Positions 44,147 through 54,141 of a stretch of 64,000 nt of DNA are shown piece after piece (the first letter of the stretch is position 1; each line of letters starts with the position of its first letter). The position numbers were made by a program, and so were the translations under genes. This DNA is from Bauldia litoralis. Its GTDB lineage: Bacteria; Pseudomonadota; Alphaproteobacteria; Rhizobiales; Kaistiaceae. A model generated the notes under the pieces. It was given only the letters and a program-made list of their open reading frames with translations. It was not told the DNA's origin and ran no database searches. The DNA lies in assembly GCF_900104485.1 (NCBI RefSeq), contig NZ_FMXQ01000009.1:62001-126000 (forward strand), in the 5' to 3' direction.

Positions 44147-47100
44147 TCAGCCAGCGGCCGCTTCTGCCGGCGGTGCTGCGGTCGGCGCTGCGGTCTTGGG
44201 CGCATCGTGGTCCGGCGGAGTGACCCGGAACCACACGACGTAGAGCGCCGGCAGGAAGAGCAGTGTCAGCAGCGTCGCTCCGGCAAGGCCCCCGGCGATG
44301 GCATAGGCCATTGGGCCCCAGAAGACGTCGCTCATGATCGGGATCATGCCGAGGATCGCCGCTGCCGCCGTGAGCAGGATCGGTCGCAGCCGGTGTTCGG
44401 TCGCCTCGAGCACCGCCTCCCAGGTTTCCATTCCCTGGGAATGGTTGAATTCGATGCGATCGACGAGGATCACGGAATTGCGCACCACCATGCCAAGCAG
44501 CGCGATAACCCCGAGAATGGCGATGAAGCCGAAGGGCGTGCCGGTGGCAAGCAGTGCGACCACCACGCCGATGAAGCCGAGCGGCGCGACGCTGAGGACG
44601 AGCGCGAGGCGCGAGAAGCTCTGTATCTGGATCATCAGGACGATGAGCACGACGGCCAGCATGATCGGCACTTCCGCCATCACCGAGCCGGTGCTCTGGT
44701 CGCTCTTCTCCAGCGTGCCGCCGTCCTCGATGAAGGCGCCTTCCGGCATGGTCGCCGCGAAGGCCTCGATCTGCGGGGCGAGACGGGTGAAGACGGTCGG
44801 CGCCTCGAGTCCGCTGCCCGGGTCGGCCTGCACCGTGACCGTCGGCAGTCGGTTGCGCCGCCAGACATAGGCTTCGTCGAGAGCGTAGGAGAGGGTGGCG
44901 ACTTCCGTAATGGGGATGGACTGGCCGCCCGGCAAGCTGAGCTGGACGGTCCTCAGGCTTTCCAGCGACAACCGATCGGTGTCGGTCGCCCGGGCCACGA
45001 CATCGATCAGGTAGATGCTGTCGCGAAGCTGGGTGGCGACCGCACCGTTATGGATCGTGTAGAGCTGGTTGGCGATGTCCTCGGAACTGAGGCCGACTTG
45101 ACGCGCCTTGTCCTGGTTCACGGCGAGCCGGACGGACTTGTACTTCTCGCTCCAGTCGGTGTTGACGGTGACGGCAAGGCCGGAATCCCGGACGATCTTG
45201 GCGACCTCGGCGGCCAGCGACCGTGCCTGGTCGATGGTTCGCGCGGTGACGCGATACTGGACCGGCCAGCCGACCGGCGGCCCGAGTTCCAGTCGCGACA
45301 CGCGACCGGTGACGCTGCCCATGTCGGCGATCGCCTTCGTCAGCTTGTCCTCGACCCGGTCGCGGGCGTCGAGGTCCTTGGTCACGATCACCATTTGCGC
45401 GGTGAAGTCGTTGTCGCCCTGGACATCGAGCGGCAGGTAGAAGCGGATGGCGCCGCCGCCGACATAGACGGAGTAGCTGTCGACGTCCGGGTCGCCCTCG
45501 AAGATCTTGGCGACCCGATCGACCTCGGTCTGGGTGGCGTAGATCGAGGAATTCGCCGGCAACAGCATGGTGACCATCAGTTCGGTCCGGTCGGAGGCCG
45601 GGAAAAACTGGCGCTGCATGTAGTTCTGGCCATAGAGCGACAGCAGGAAGAGCACGGCCGTCACGCCGACGGTGATGTAGCGGTAGCGCATGCACAGCGT
45701 CAGCACGCGGATATAGGCGCGCATGCCGCGTCCCGGCCCGCTTTCCTCCCTTTTCTTTTTCTTCTTGATGATCGCCGGCAGCACGGTGACGCCGATCACC
45801 GGCGCGAAGATCACCGCCACGAACCACGATGTAATCAGCGCGACGAGGATCACGACGAACAGCGAGAAGGTGTATTGGCCGACATTGCTCTTGGCGAGGC
45901 CGATCGGCAGGAAGCCGGCGATGGTGACCAGCGTGCCGGTCAGCATCGGAAAGGCGGTGGACGTATAGGCAAAGGCCCCGGCGACCGGTTTCGAATCGCC
46001 GGCCTCTATTCGCGAGACCATCGATTCGACCGTGATCATCGCGTCGTCGACCAGCAGTCCGAGCGCGATGACCAGGGCGCCGAGTGAAATGCGCTGCAGG
46101 CTGATGCCGAGGAAATCGAGGAAGATGAAGACAATCGCCATGACCAGCGGAATCGACAGGGCGACGACCAGCCCGGCGCGCATGCCGAGGCTGACGAAAC
46201 TGACCGCCAGGACGATGATCACCGCCTCGAGCAGCGCGCTGGTGAAGCCGTGGATCGATTCCCGGACGATCTCCGGCTGGTCGGAGACCTGCACCAGGTC
46301 GATACCGATGGGGAATTCCTGCTGGAGCTTGGCCGCGATGGCGCCGATCTCGGCGCCGAAGGTGAGGTTGTTGCCGCCGGTGCGCATCGAGATGCCGATG
46401 CCGACCGCCTGCTTGCCGTTGACCTCGAACATCTTGGTCGGCGGGTCGACCGACCGGCGCGTGATATCGGCCAGATCGGTCAGCTTGTAGAACGATCCGT
46501 TGATGTGGAGATTGATCGCCGCGATGGTGGCGGTGTCGACGAAGGCGCCGGATACGTCGATCAGGATCTGCTCGGTCGGCGAGGTGATGACACCGGCCGG
46601 CGTCACCTCGTTCTGCGCCGAGAGCGCCGCCATCACCTGGTTGAGGCTGATGCCGAGGGCGGCGAGCTGCTCGGGCGAGAAGCTGAGGTAGATCTTCTCC
46701 TTCTGGTCGCCGAAGATGTCCACCTTGCCGGTGTCGCCAACGGTGAGGAAGGCGGCCTTGGCCGTCTCCGCGAAGTCGCGCGCGTTACGGTAGGTGAAGC
46801 CGTCGAAGGTGATCCCATAGACGATGCCGTAGACGTCGCCATACTCGTCGTTGAAGAACGGCCCCTGCGTCCCCTGGGGCAAGTTCTGGGTGATGTCGGA
46901 GACCTTCTTGCGGACCTGATACCAGGTCTCCGGAATCGCCGAGGGCGGGGTCGACTGCAGGAGGTTGACGTAGATGACCGTCTTGCCGGGCTCGGTATAG
47001 CTTTTCAGGTAGTCGAGATAGGGGGTCTCCTCGAGCTTCTCCGCGATGGTGTTGTTCAACTCGTTCATCGTGTCGACGAGCGTCGCGCCAGGCCAGCCGG

Positions 47101-47254
47101 CGGAGACCACCATGGTGTCGACCGAGAAGGACGGATCCTCCTCGCGGCCGAGATTCATGTAGGAATACGCGCCGGCGATCAGGAACAGAAGCATGAAGAA
47201 GAAAACGAGGACCCGGTGCTCGATCGCCCAGGCCGAAAGGTTGTGCGACTTCAT
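44147..47254 (-). CDS. RND efflux transporter permease (AcrB-like)
   Basis: Inner-membrane proton-driven pump, 1035 residues, with 12 predicted helices and two large periplasmic loops. It starts AWAIEHRVLVFFFMLLFLIAG. TM4 proton-relay aspartates are in ALGLLVDDAMITVESMVSR. The second half repeats with GSVMAEVPIMLAVVLIVLMIQ and GMVVRNSVILVDRIE. The N-terminal YSYMNLGREEDP segment is typical of the adaptor-linked HAE-1 subgroup. No TolC-like gene adjoins it. ATGA overlap with the adaptor gene upstream. Substrate unknown. Confidence 0.93.
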   Translation of the reverse strand: MKSHNLSAWAIEHRVLVFFFMLLFLIAGAYSYMNLGREEDPSFSVDTMVVSAGWPGATLVDTMNELNNTIAEKLEETPYLDYLKSYTEPGKTVIYVNLLQSTPPSAIPETWYQVRKKVSDITQNLPQGTQGPFFNDEYGDVYGIVYGITFDGFTYRNARDFAETAKAAFLTVGDTGKVDIFGDQKEKIYLSFSPEQLAALGISLNQVMAALSAQNEVTPAGVITSPTEQILIDVSGAFVDTATIAAINLHINGSFYKLTDLADITRRSVDPPTKMFEVNGKQAVGIGISMRTGGNNLTFGAEIGAIAAKLQQEFPIGIDLVQVSDQPEIVRESIHGFTSALLEAVIIVLAVSFVSLGMRAGLVVALSIPLVMAIVFIFLDFLGISLQRISLGALVIALGLLVDDAMITVESMVSRIEAGDSKPVAGAFAYTSTAFPMLTGTLVTIAGFLPIGLAKSNVGQYTFSLFVVILVALITSWFVAVIFAPVIGVTVLPAIIKKKKKREESGPGRGMRAYIRVLTLCMRYRYITVGVTAVLFLLSLYGQNYMQRQFFPASDRTELMVTMLLPANSSIYATQTEVDRVAKIFEGDPDVDSYSVYVGGGAIRFYLPLDVQGDNDFTAQMVIVTKDLDARDRVEDKLTKAIADMGSVTGRVSRLELGPPVGWPVQYRVTARTIDQARSLAAEVAKIVRDSGLAVTVNTDWSEKYKSVRLAVNQDKARQVGLSSEDIANQLYTIHNGAVATQLRDSIYLIDVVARATDTDRLSLESLRTVQLSLPGGQSIPITEVATLSYALDEAYVWRRNRLPTVTVQADPGSGLEAPTVFTRLAPQIEAFAATMPEGAFIEDGGTLEKSDQSTGSVMAEVPIMLAVVLIVLMIQIQSFSRLALVLSVAPLGFIGVVVALLATGTPFGFIAILGVIALLGMVVRNSVILVDRIEFNHSQGMETWEAVLEATEHRLRPILLTAAAAILGMIPIMSDVFWGPMAYAIAGGLAGATLLTLLFLPALYVVWFRVTPPDHDAPKTAAPTAAPPAEAAAG

Positions 47255-48336
47255 TTCGCCTCGACCTTGTCGACGTTGACGACCTGCCCTTCGGCCAGCG
47301 AGTTGACCCCGGCGATGACCACCAGGTCACCTTTCTTGAGCCCCTCGGAAATCAGCACCGCGTCGGTGTCGTAGCGCTCGACCGTGACCGGCGTCTTGTG
47401 GACGGCGTTGTCGGAGCCCACGACCCACACTTCGCCCTTCTCGCCGGTTTGCAGCAGCGCCGTCGGTGGCACGCTGTAGACCTCCTTGCCGTCGGACTGC
47501 ACCCGGCCGCGAACCAGCGCGCCGAGACGCATGACGGCCGGCGGGTCTTTAAGTCCGACCTTGATCGTGTAGGTGCCGGTCGTCGGATCGGCCTCCGGCG
47601 CGATCTGCCGGACGGCGCCGACGACGCTGATATTCGGATCGGACTGCAGCCACACCGTCACCGGCACGCCGATTGTCGCCAGCGATGCGATGTTCTGCGA
47701 TACGGCGAAGACCGCGTCGAGCGCGCCGGTATCGGCGACCTCGATGATCATCTGGCCGGCCTGGACCACCTGGCCCGGATCGGCGCCTGTCCGGGTCACC
47801 GCGCCGGCAACCGGCGAGGCGAGGTTGGCATAGCCGAGCTGGTCTTCGGCCAGCCGTTGCTGGGCCTGGGCGGAGGCGAGGTCGGCCTGGGCGTTCTGCA
47901 GGGCCCTCAGCGCCAGATTATACTCGGCCTGGGTGGTGAAGCCGTCGGCCAGCAGCTTCTTCTTGGCCGCTTCCTCGGGCGCTGCCTGGTCGACCGCCGC
48001 CTGTGCCGCGGAGACCTGTCCCTTGGCAGAATCGAGCTGGTTCTGGAGGTCGCTGGGATCGATGGAAGCGATCGGCTCACCCGCCGTCACCGTGTCGCCG
48101 ACGTCCACCAGCCGGGCGTTGACCCGGCCACCGACCAGGAAGCCGACATTGGTCGTCGTCTGCGCGGCGATCGACCCGCTGCCTTCGGCCGACATGACCA
48201 TCGGCGCCGGCGAAACCTCGACGACCCGCGCCGTTCTCGGTGGCGCCGGGGCCGGCGTGTCGTCCTGGCAGGCCGCCAGCGCAAGGCACAATGCGACGAC
48301 GGAAAATGGTGCAATACTCATCGAGCGAAAAGACAC
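47251..48336 (-). CDS. RND efflux periplasmic adaptor lipoprotein
   Basis: Membrane-fusion protein, 361 residues. The lipobox LALAAC near residue 20 predicts an inner-membrane lipoprotein. A lipoyl half (GSGSIAAQTTTNVGFLVGGRV), a coiled-coil hairpin (about 90-165, AKGQVSAAQAAVDQAAPEEAAKKKL) and a second lipoyl half (GYANLASPVAGAVTRTGADPGQVV) follow. The GTG at 48336 is chosen because GGAGGA lies 10 bases upstream; ATG 48321 is the alternative. It joins the RND pump to an outer-membrane channel encoded elsewhere. Confidence 0.9.
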   Translation of the reverse strand: MSFRSMSIAPFSVVALCLALAACQDDTPAPAPPRTARVVEVSPAPMVMSAEGSGSIAAQTTTNVGFLVGGRVNARLVDVGDTVTAGEPIASIDPSDLQNQLDSAKGQVSAAQAAVDQAAPEEAAKKKLLADGFTTQAEYNLALRALQNAQADLASAQAQQRLAEDQLGYANLASPVAGAVTRTGADPGQVVQAGQMIIEVADTGALDAVFAVSQNIASLATIGVPVTVWLQSDPNISVVGAVRQIAPEADPTTGTYTIKVGLKDPPAVMRLGALVRGRVQSDGKEVYSVPPTALLQTGEKGEVWVVGSDNAVHKTPVTVERYDTDAVLISEGLKKGDLVVIAGVNSLAEGQVVNVDKVEAK

Positions 48337-48497
48337 GGTGCCAGATCCTCCAGCAATGAAGCAAGGATGGGCCGCTGCAGGGTCGCGCGACGCGAGGCAT
48401 ACCCTAGCGGCAGATATGTGAGTCGGCTACACGCCAGCGTCCGCGAAACGCCACTTCCGCCTAGTCATTTGCCGACGACGCGGTCATATTCGCGGCC

Positions 48498-51400
48498 ATG
48501 TCAGATTCCCCTTCCAGCAAGCCGATCGGCCCCGGCGACCATGTCTTCCTGGTCGATGGCTCGTCCTTCGTATTCCGTGCCTATTTCCAATCGATTAATC
48601 AGGATGCCAAGTACAACTTCCGCTCGGACGGCCTGCCGACCGGAGCGCTGCGCCTGTTCTCGACCAAGCTCTACCAGTTCGTCCGCGAAGGCGCGGTCGG
48701 CATCATGCCGACCCATCTCGCCATCCTCTTCGACAAGTCGGAAGACACCTTCCGCAAGGAAATCTATCCCGACTACAAGGGCACCCGCCGCGATCCGCCT
48801 GACGATCTCGTCCCGCAATTCCCGCTGATGCGCGAGGCGGTGAGCGCCTTCGGGCTCGAGCCGATCGAAAAGGCCGGCTTCGAGGCCGACGACCTGATCG
48901 CCACCTACGCGATCGAGGCGGAGAAGGCGGGCGCCGATGTCCTTATCATCTCGTCCGACAAGGACCTGATGCAGATGGTCACTGACAAGGTGCTGTTCTA
49001 CGACTTCGAATCCGGCATCAAGGGCCGCTCCGGCCACCGGCCCGAGCGCAAGCTCGATATCGACGGGGTGATCGATTACTTCGGCGTCCCGCCGGACAGG
49101 GTGACCGATGTCCAGGCGCTGATCGGCGACACCTCGGACAATGTGCCAGGGGTCCCCGGCATCGGCATCAAGACTGCCTCAGCGCTGATCAAGGAATATG
49201 GCGACCTCGAAACCCTGCTCGCCCGCGCTGAAGAGATCAAGCAGCCGAAGCGGCGCGAGACGCTGATCAATTTCGCCGATCAGGCGCGGATGTCGAAGCG
49301 GCTGGTCACCCTCGATCGCCATGTCGACTGCGAGACGCCGCTCTCGGCGACCCGTGTCGGCGATTTCGATGCGGCGCGGCTGATCGCCTTCGGCAAGGCG
49401 CTCGAACTGACCACGCTGGTCAAGCGCGTCGCCGAGGCCTCCGGGCTCGACCCCAACAGCGTCGAAGCCGATCCGCGGCTCAAGTCCGACAAGCTGCACG
49501 CCGCCACCTATGCGGCGAAGCTGATGCCGGATGAGCCTGAGCCGGCGCCGTCGTCGGACGACAAGGAGCCGAAGAACGCCGGTGTGGCCGCAGCGGCCAC
49601 GGACACCGGCGCCTTCAAGCCATCAGGTGGGGCAACCGCCGGCGCCGTCGCGGCGACCGCCGTGCCGATCGACCCGAAGACATACGAGACCGTCACCGAG
49701 GCGACGCGCCTGCAGGCGTTGATCGACGAGGCGATGGAGGCCGGACACGTCGCCATCGCCGCCGAGACCACGTCGCCGGATCCGATGCTGGCCGACATGG
49801 TCGGCATCGCGTTGGCCACGCGCCCCGGCCGCGCCGCCTATATCCCGCTCGGCCATCGCAACGGCGAGGCCGACCTGCTCGATCCCGGCCTGTTGCCCGG
49901 CCAGGTCCCGGCGGAGGAAGCGCTGGCGGCGTTGAAGCCGCTGCTTGAAGACGCCTCGGTGTTGAAGATCGCCCATAACCTCAAGGCGATGGGCGTCGTC
50001 TTCGGCCGACGCGGCGTTGCCCTCGCGCCCTATGACGACACCATCCTCCTTTCCTATGCCCTCGATGCCGGCAAGGGCGCGATGGGGCTATCCGACCTGT
50101 CGGAGCGGTGGCTCGGCCACGTTCCGATCGCCCGCAAGGAGATCACCGGAACCGGCCGCGCCGCGATTGCCTTTCCCGCCGTGCCGATCGACCGGGCCAC
50201 CGAATATGTGGGTGAGCAGGCCGATCTGGCGCTCAGGCTGTGGACCAACCTCAAGCCACGGCTGGTGCCGGAGCGCATGACCAACCTCTATGAGACCCTG
50301 GAGCGCCCGCTGGTGCCGGTGCTGGCCCGCATGGAGGCCCGCGGCATCACGGTCGATCGCCAGACCCTGTCGCGCCTTTCCGGCGAATTCGCCCAGAAGC
50401 TCGGCGGCCTTGAAGACGAGATCTACAAGCTGGCCGACGAGCAGTTCAACATCGGCTCGCCGAAGCAGCTTGGCGATATCCTGTTCGGCAAATTCGGCCT
50501 CCCCGGCGGCAAGAAGACCAAGACCGGCGCCTGGTCGACCGGCGCCGACGTCCTCGACGAACTGGCCGCCGGCGGTATCGACCTTGCCGCCCGCATCCTC
50601 GACTGGCGCCAGCTCTCCAAGCTGAAATCGACCTATACGGATCTGCTGCCCACCTTCATCCATGCCGAGACCGGCCGCATCCACACCCAGTATGCGCTGG
50701 CCGCGACCTCGACGGGCCGGCTGTCCTCGTCGGAGCCCAATCTCCAGAACATCCCGATCCGCACCGAAGCCGGTCGCCGCATCCGCACCGCCTTCATCGC
50801 CGACAAGGGCAGCAAGCTGATCTCGGCCGATTACAGCCAGATCGAACTGCGCATCCTCGCCCATGTCGCCGATATTCCGGAGCTGAAGGCGGCTTTCGCC
50901 GAGGGCATGGATATCCACGCGATGACCGCGAGCGAAATGTTCGGCGTGCCGGTCGAGGGCATGCCGCGCGAGGTCCGCAACCGCGCCAAGGCGATCAATT
51001 TCGGCATCATCTACGGGATTTCCGCCTTCGGTCTCGCCAACCAGCTTGCCATCCCGCGCGAGGAGGCCGGCGCCTATATCAAGCGCTACTTCGAGCGTTT
51101 CCCCGGCATCCGCGGCTACATGGACGCGATGAAGGCGCATGTTCGCGAGCACGGCTACGTGACGACGCTCTTCGGCCGCAAGATTCACTTCCCGCAGGTC
51201 AAGTCGGGCAACCCGGCCGAGCGCGCCTTCGTTGACCGCGCCTCGATCAACGCCCCGATCCAGGGCACCGCCGCCGATGTTATCCGCCGCGCCATGATCC
51301 GCATGGAGCCGGCGCTCGACGAAGCCGGGCTCTCGGCGAAAATGCTGCTCCAGGTCCATGACGAACTGGTCTTCGAGGCGCCCGAGGCGGAGGTCGAGAA

Positions 51401-51515
51401 GACCCTGCCGGTCATCGCCGATGTCATGGCGAAGGCGGCCGAGCCGGCTATCTGGCTGACGGTCCCCCTCCAGGTCGACGCCGGCGCCGCCGACAACTGG
51501 GACGAGGCGCACTAG
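48498..51515 (+). CDS. polA: DNA polymerase I with degenerate proofreading site
   Basis: Repair and Okazaki-fragment polymerase, 1005 residues. The 5' nuclease domain (1-330) has its acidic site, e.g. EADDLIATYA and SSDKDLMQMV. A long Ala/Pro-rich linker (343-395) precedes a 3'-5' exonuclease-like domain (412-600) in which catalytic acids are lost: AAET at 421-424 replaces DTET, NLKAM replaces NLKYD and YVGEQ replaces YxxED, so only Glu423 survives. Polymerase motifs are intact: DYSQIELRILAH, RNRAKAINFGIIYG and VHDE. Expected to extend and remove primers without proofreading. Confidence 0.96.
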   Translation: MSDSPSSKPIGPGDHVFLVDGSSFVFRAYFQSINQDAKYNFRSDGLPTGALRLFSTKLYQFVREGAVGIMPTHLAILFDKSEDTFRKEIYPDYKGTRRDPPDDLVPQFPLMREAVSAFGLEPIEKAGFEADDLIATYAIEAEKAGADVLIISSDKDLMQMVTDKVLFYDFESGIKGRSGHRPERKLDIDGVIDYFGVPPDRVTDVQALIGDTSDNVPGVPGIGIKTASALIKEYGDLETLLARAEEIKQPKRRETLINFADQARMSKRLVTLDRHVDCETPLSATRVGDFDAARLIAFGKALELTTLVKRVAEASGLDPNSVEADPRLKSDKLHAATYAAKLMPDEPEPAPSSDDKEPKNAGVAAAATDTGAFKPSGGATAGAVAATAVPIDPKTYETVTEATRLQALIDEAMEAGHVAIAAETTSPDPMLADMVGIALATRPGRAAYIPLGHRNGEADLLDPGLLPGQVPAEEALAALKPLLEDASVLKIAHNLKAMGVVFGRRGVALAPYDDTILLSYALDAGKGAMGLSDLSERWLGHVPIARKEITGTGRAAIAFPAVPIDRATEYVGEQADLALRLWTNLKPRLVPERMTNLYETLERPLVPVLARMEARGITVDRQTLSRLSGEFAQKLGGLEDEIYKLADEQFNIGSPKQLGDILFGKFGLPGGKKTKTGAWSTGADVLDELAAGGIDLAARILDWRQLSKLKSTYTDLLPTFIHAETGRIHTQYALAATSTGRLSSSEPNLQNIPIRTEAGRRIRTAFIADKGSKLISADYSQIELRILAHVADIPELKAAFAEGMDIHAMTASEMFGVPVEGMPREVRNRAKAINFGIIYGISAFGLANQLAIPREEAGAYIKRYFERFPGIRGYMDAMKAHVREHGYVTTLFGRKIHFPQVKSGNPAERAFVDRASINAPIQGTAADVIRRAMIRMEPALDEAGLSAKMLLQVHDELVFEAPEAEVEKTLPVIADVMAKAAEPAIWLTVPLQVDAGAADNWDEAH

Positions 51516-52093
51516 CTCCGGCGTCGCCGGATCCGCACGTAGATCGCGCCAGCGCCGCCATGGCGGCGGCCGGCTTCCGAAAAGCCGGTGACGATCGGCT
51601 GGAAGGCGGCCGAATGCAGCCATTCCGGCACCGCCCGGCGCAAGACGCCCCGTTCATATTCGCCGTAGCCGCCTTCGCCGGGTTTCCCCTTGCCGGTGAT
51701 CACCAGCACCACCCGTGCGCCTGACGCCTGCGCCTCTTCGAGAAAGTCATGGAGCCGCCGGTGCGCCGCGACCTGCGTCAGCCCATGCAGGTCGATCCTC
51801 GCGTCGACCGCGATCAGGCCGCGCGTCAGCCGGCTGACGGTGCGCCGGTCGAGCGGCGTCGGCGATGGCAGCGTCGATCGCGGTTGCGAGGTCGGCGGCC
51901 GATAGGCGGGCAGGGCAGGCGGCGCGGGTTTCGGTTTGGCGGCCGGCTTTGGCGGTGGCGGGGGCTCGGCAGGTTCGTCGGGCGGCGGCGGCTCGGGTGG
52001 GGCGCGGCGCAGCGGTTTGGCGGTCTTCTTGACCGCCGACCACAGGCGGATGTCGTCTTCGCTCAACCCGCGGCGCGGCGGTCGCCGGCTCAT
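51512..52093 (-). CDS. Smr-domain protein
   Basis: Protein of 193 residues. A proline-rich disordered N-terminus (40-90) leads to a C-terminal Smr domain with IDLHGLTQVAAHRRLHDFL, VLVITGKGKPGEGGYGE and VPEWL. Smr domains are nucleases or nucleic-acid binders related to MutS2. The ATG overlaps the mltA stop (ATGA) and its end overlaps the polA tail by 4 bases. The Tim44-MltA-Smr order is conserved in alphaproteobacteria. Confidence 0.88.
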   Translation of the reverse strand: MSRRPPRRGLSEDDIRLWSAVKKTAKPLRRAPPEPPPPDEPAEPPPPPKPAAKPKPAPPALPAYRPPTSQPRSTLPSPTPLDRRTVSRLTRGLIAVDARIDLHGLTQVAAHRRLHDFLEEAQASGARVVLVITGKGKPGEGGYGEYERGVLRRAVPEWLHSAAFQPIVTGFSEAGRRHGGAGAIYVRIRRRRS

Positions 52094-53202
52094 CCTTCGT
52101 CACCGGCCGGGGATCGGCGCGGCGCGAGGATGACGAAGGTGCCGCGCGCCGCCAGCCCGCCGGCGATGGCGCCGGCTGCTTCGCCGGAGCCGGTGAAGAT
52201 GTCGCCGCGGGCCGCCCCGACGATCGCCGAGCCGGTGTCCTGCGCCACCATCAGCCGCCGGAAGGCCGCACCGTCTGCCAGCGTGGTGTCGACCCAGACC
52301 GGCATGTGGAAGGTGTGGATCAGCCGGTCGACGGCGAGGCTTCGTCTGGGCGTCAGCGGCACCTTGGCGGCGGCGACGGGCCCCAGCGCCGGATCGTCGA
52401 CCTCAGCCTCGCGGAAGAAGATGAAGGAGCGGTTCGTCGCCATCACCGCCCGCGCCTCATCCGGATGCTCGGCGAGCCAGCCGCGGATCGTCGCCATCGT
52501 CGCGCCGCCGGAGGGCAGGGCGCCGCGCTCGATCAGCACCCGGCCGATCGGCGTGTAGGGATGGCCGCTCTTTGCGGCGTAGGTAATGCGCATCTCGCCG
52601 CCCTCGGCGAGCCGGATGCGGGCAGCACCCTGGATATGGATGAAGAAGGCATCGACCGGGTCGGCGAGGAAGACCAGTTCGAGACCCCGGCCATCGAGAT
52701 AGCCGGCCTCGATCGCGCCACGGTCGGGGTAGGGGGCGAGGCCGTCGGCGGTTCGCCGGGCGAAGCGGGTGCCGGCTTCGATCCCCGCCGGCGGATCGTC
52801 CGGATCGATCTCGACCAGATCGTCCGGCCGGCGGTAGATCGGTGTCGCGAAAGCGGCCGACCGCGTGCGCGATCCGGTGACGATCGGTTCGTAATAGCCG
52901 GTGAAGAAGCCGTTTCCCTCGGTCGGGACGACGGCCAGCGGCTGGAACTCAGCCTCGAAGAAGGCCCGCGCCAACGCGTTGTCTGCTGCCGGCATCTCCC
53001 CGGCGCTGGCGATGATGGCGGCGAGCGCCAACGGATCGACACCGGCGCCACGTGGTTTCGGCGGGTGTGCGTCAAGCACCGCGGCGCCTTGGCGAAAAGC
53101 GATCAGGGCAGCGCGATGATCGTCATCGGCCCAGCCGGGTATGTCTGTGAAATCAAGAGGTTCGAGCCGGAATCCGGTTTCCGCGCTTGTCGCCGGTCGC
53201 AC
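52090..53202 (-). CDS. mltA: Membrane-bound lytic murein transglycosylase A-like protein without signal peptide
   Basis: MltA-type lytic transglycosylase, 370 residues, cleaving peptidoglycan with 1,6-anhydro ring formation. The MltA domain has FFTGYYEPIVTGSR, and the C-terminal 3D domain carries the Asp residues in VAQDTGSAIVGAARGDIFTGSGE. The start is GTG 53202. No signal peptide or lipobox is present, and the frame upstream is closed after four codons by the Tim44 TGA, so an earlier start is impossible. How it reaches the periplasm is unclear. It overlaps smr. Confidence 0.88.
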   Translation of the reverse strand: MRPATSAETGFRLEPLDFTDIPGWADDDHRAALIAFRQGAAVLDAHPPKPRGAGVDPLALAAIIASAGEMPAADNALARAFFEAEFQPLAVVPTEGNGFFTGYYEPIVTGSRTRSAAFATPIYRRPDDLVEIDPDDPPAGIEAGTRFARRTADGLAPYPDRGAIEAGYLDGRGLELVFLADPVDAFFIHIQGAARIRLAEGGEMRITYAAKSGHPYTPIGRVLIERGALPSGGATMATIRGWLAEHPDEARAVMATNRSFIFFREAEVDDPALGPVAAAKVPLTPRRSLAVDRLIHTFHMPVWVDTTLADGAAFRRLMVAQDTGSAIVGAARGDIFTGSGEAAGAIAGGLAARGTFVILAPRRSPAGDEG

Positions 53203-53214
53203 GGGAACCCGCGC

Positions 53215-53937
53215 TCACTCGACCGATTCGGTCGCGACCAGCTTCCAGTTCGGGTCGCGCGAATTGATGTCGCGCGCGAAGGTCCAGATATCGGTGACGT
53301 CGCCGACATGGACCGGGTCGCCGTCGACCACGGTGCCGTCCTTGTCGTGGGTCGCCGAGATCAGCTTCGACAGGAACTTGACGGTAATCTGCGAGGTGCC
53401 GCTCTTCAGCGAGGCCTCGGTGATCTCCGCCTTGTCGATACCGACAAAGCGGAACTCGATCGTTTCCTGGCGGGCTTCCCGCTCGGTGATCGCGGCGACG
53501 AAGCCGTCATAGACCTCGCGGCTGAGAAGGTTCTTCAGCGTCTTGCGGTCGCCCTCGGCGAAGGCGGTGACGATCATCTCATAGGCGCCCTTGGCGCCGC
53601 CGATGAAGGCGTCGGGATCGAAATTGCGGTCGGCTGCCGCGATGGCGCGAAGCGCCTCGTTGAGCGACGAGCCTTCGGGAGCAAGTGTCTTGATCTGGGC
53701 TTCGGCGGCCGGCGCGATGGCACCGGGGGCGTCGGCGGCCCCGTTCGGGCGGCGCGCCGGCAGGCTGATGACCTTCTCGTCGCCGCTCGCCGTCGGTGGC
53801 GCTTCGCGACGCGAATACGGGTCGAAAGGCGGTCGCTCGTTGCCCGTCCTCCGGCCAAGGACACTCCTCAGTCGGAAGAAGATGACAACCGCGATTGCCA
53901 GAAAAATGATGGTGTAGATATCGACGAAGCCGTTCAT
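53215..53937 (-). CDS. Tim44-like domain membrane protein
   Basis: Protein of 240 residues, ATG at 53937. A single N-terminal helix (VDIYTIIFLAIAVVIFF) is followed by a basic linker and a Tim44-like domain from about 95 on (FIGGAKGAYEMIVTAFAEGDRKTLKNLLSREVY). Bacterial Tim44 homologues are inner-membrane proteins, possibly ancestral to the mitochondrial import motor subunit. First gene of Tim44-mltA-smr and divergent from secB. Confidence 0.88.
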   Translation of the reverse strand: MNGFVDIYTIIFLAIAVVIFFRLRSVLGRRTGNERPPFDPYSRREAPPTASGDEKVISLPARRPNGAADAPGAIAPAAEAQIKTLAPEGSSLNEALRAIAAADRNFDPDAFIGGAKGAYEMIVTAFAEGDRKTLKNLLSREVYDGFVAAITEREARQETIEFRFVGIDKAEITEASLKSGTSQITVKFLSKLISATHDKDGTVVDGDPVHVGDVTDIWTFARDINSRDPNWKLVATESVE

Positions 53938-54141
53938 ACGCTTGGGGTCCTGTCCCACCCCGTGGATTTAGCACGAAAAGCTGAAGGGGAACGATGTTTT
54001 TGCAATGTAGTGAACGATCGTGGCAGATGCGAGTCCGTCCGGGAAGGCATCAGCCTTGTAAGCCCGCGACCCTCGTGTTAGCCCCCCGGTGAGCCGGGCT
54101 GCAAAGGCCCGTGGGCATTGAGTTACGGAAGGCATATTCGA

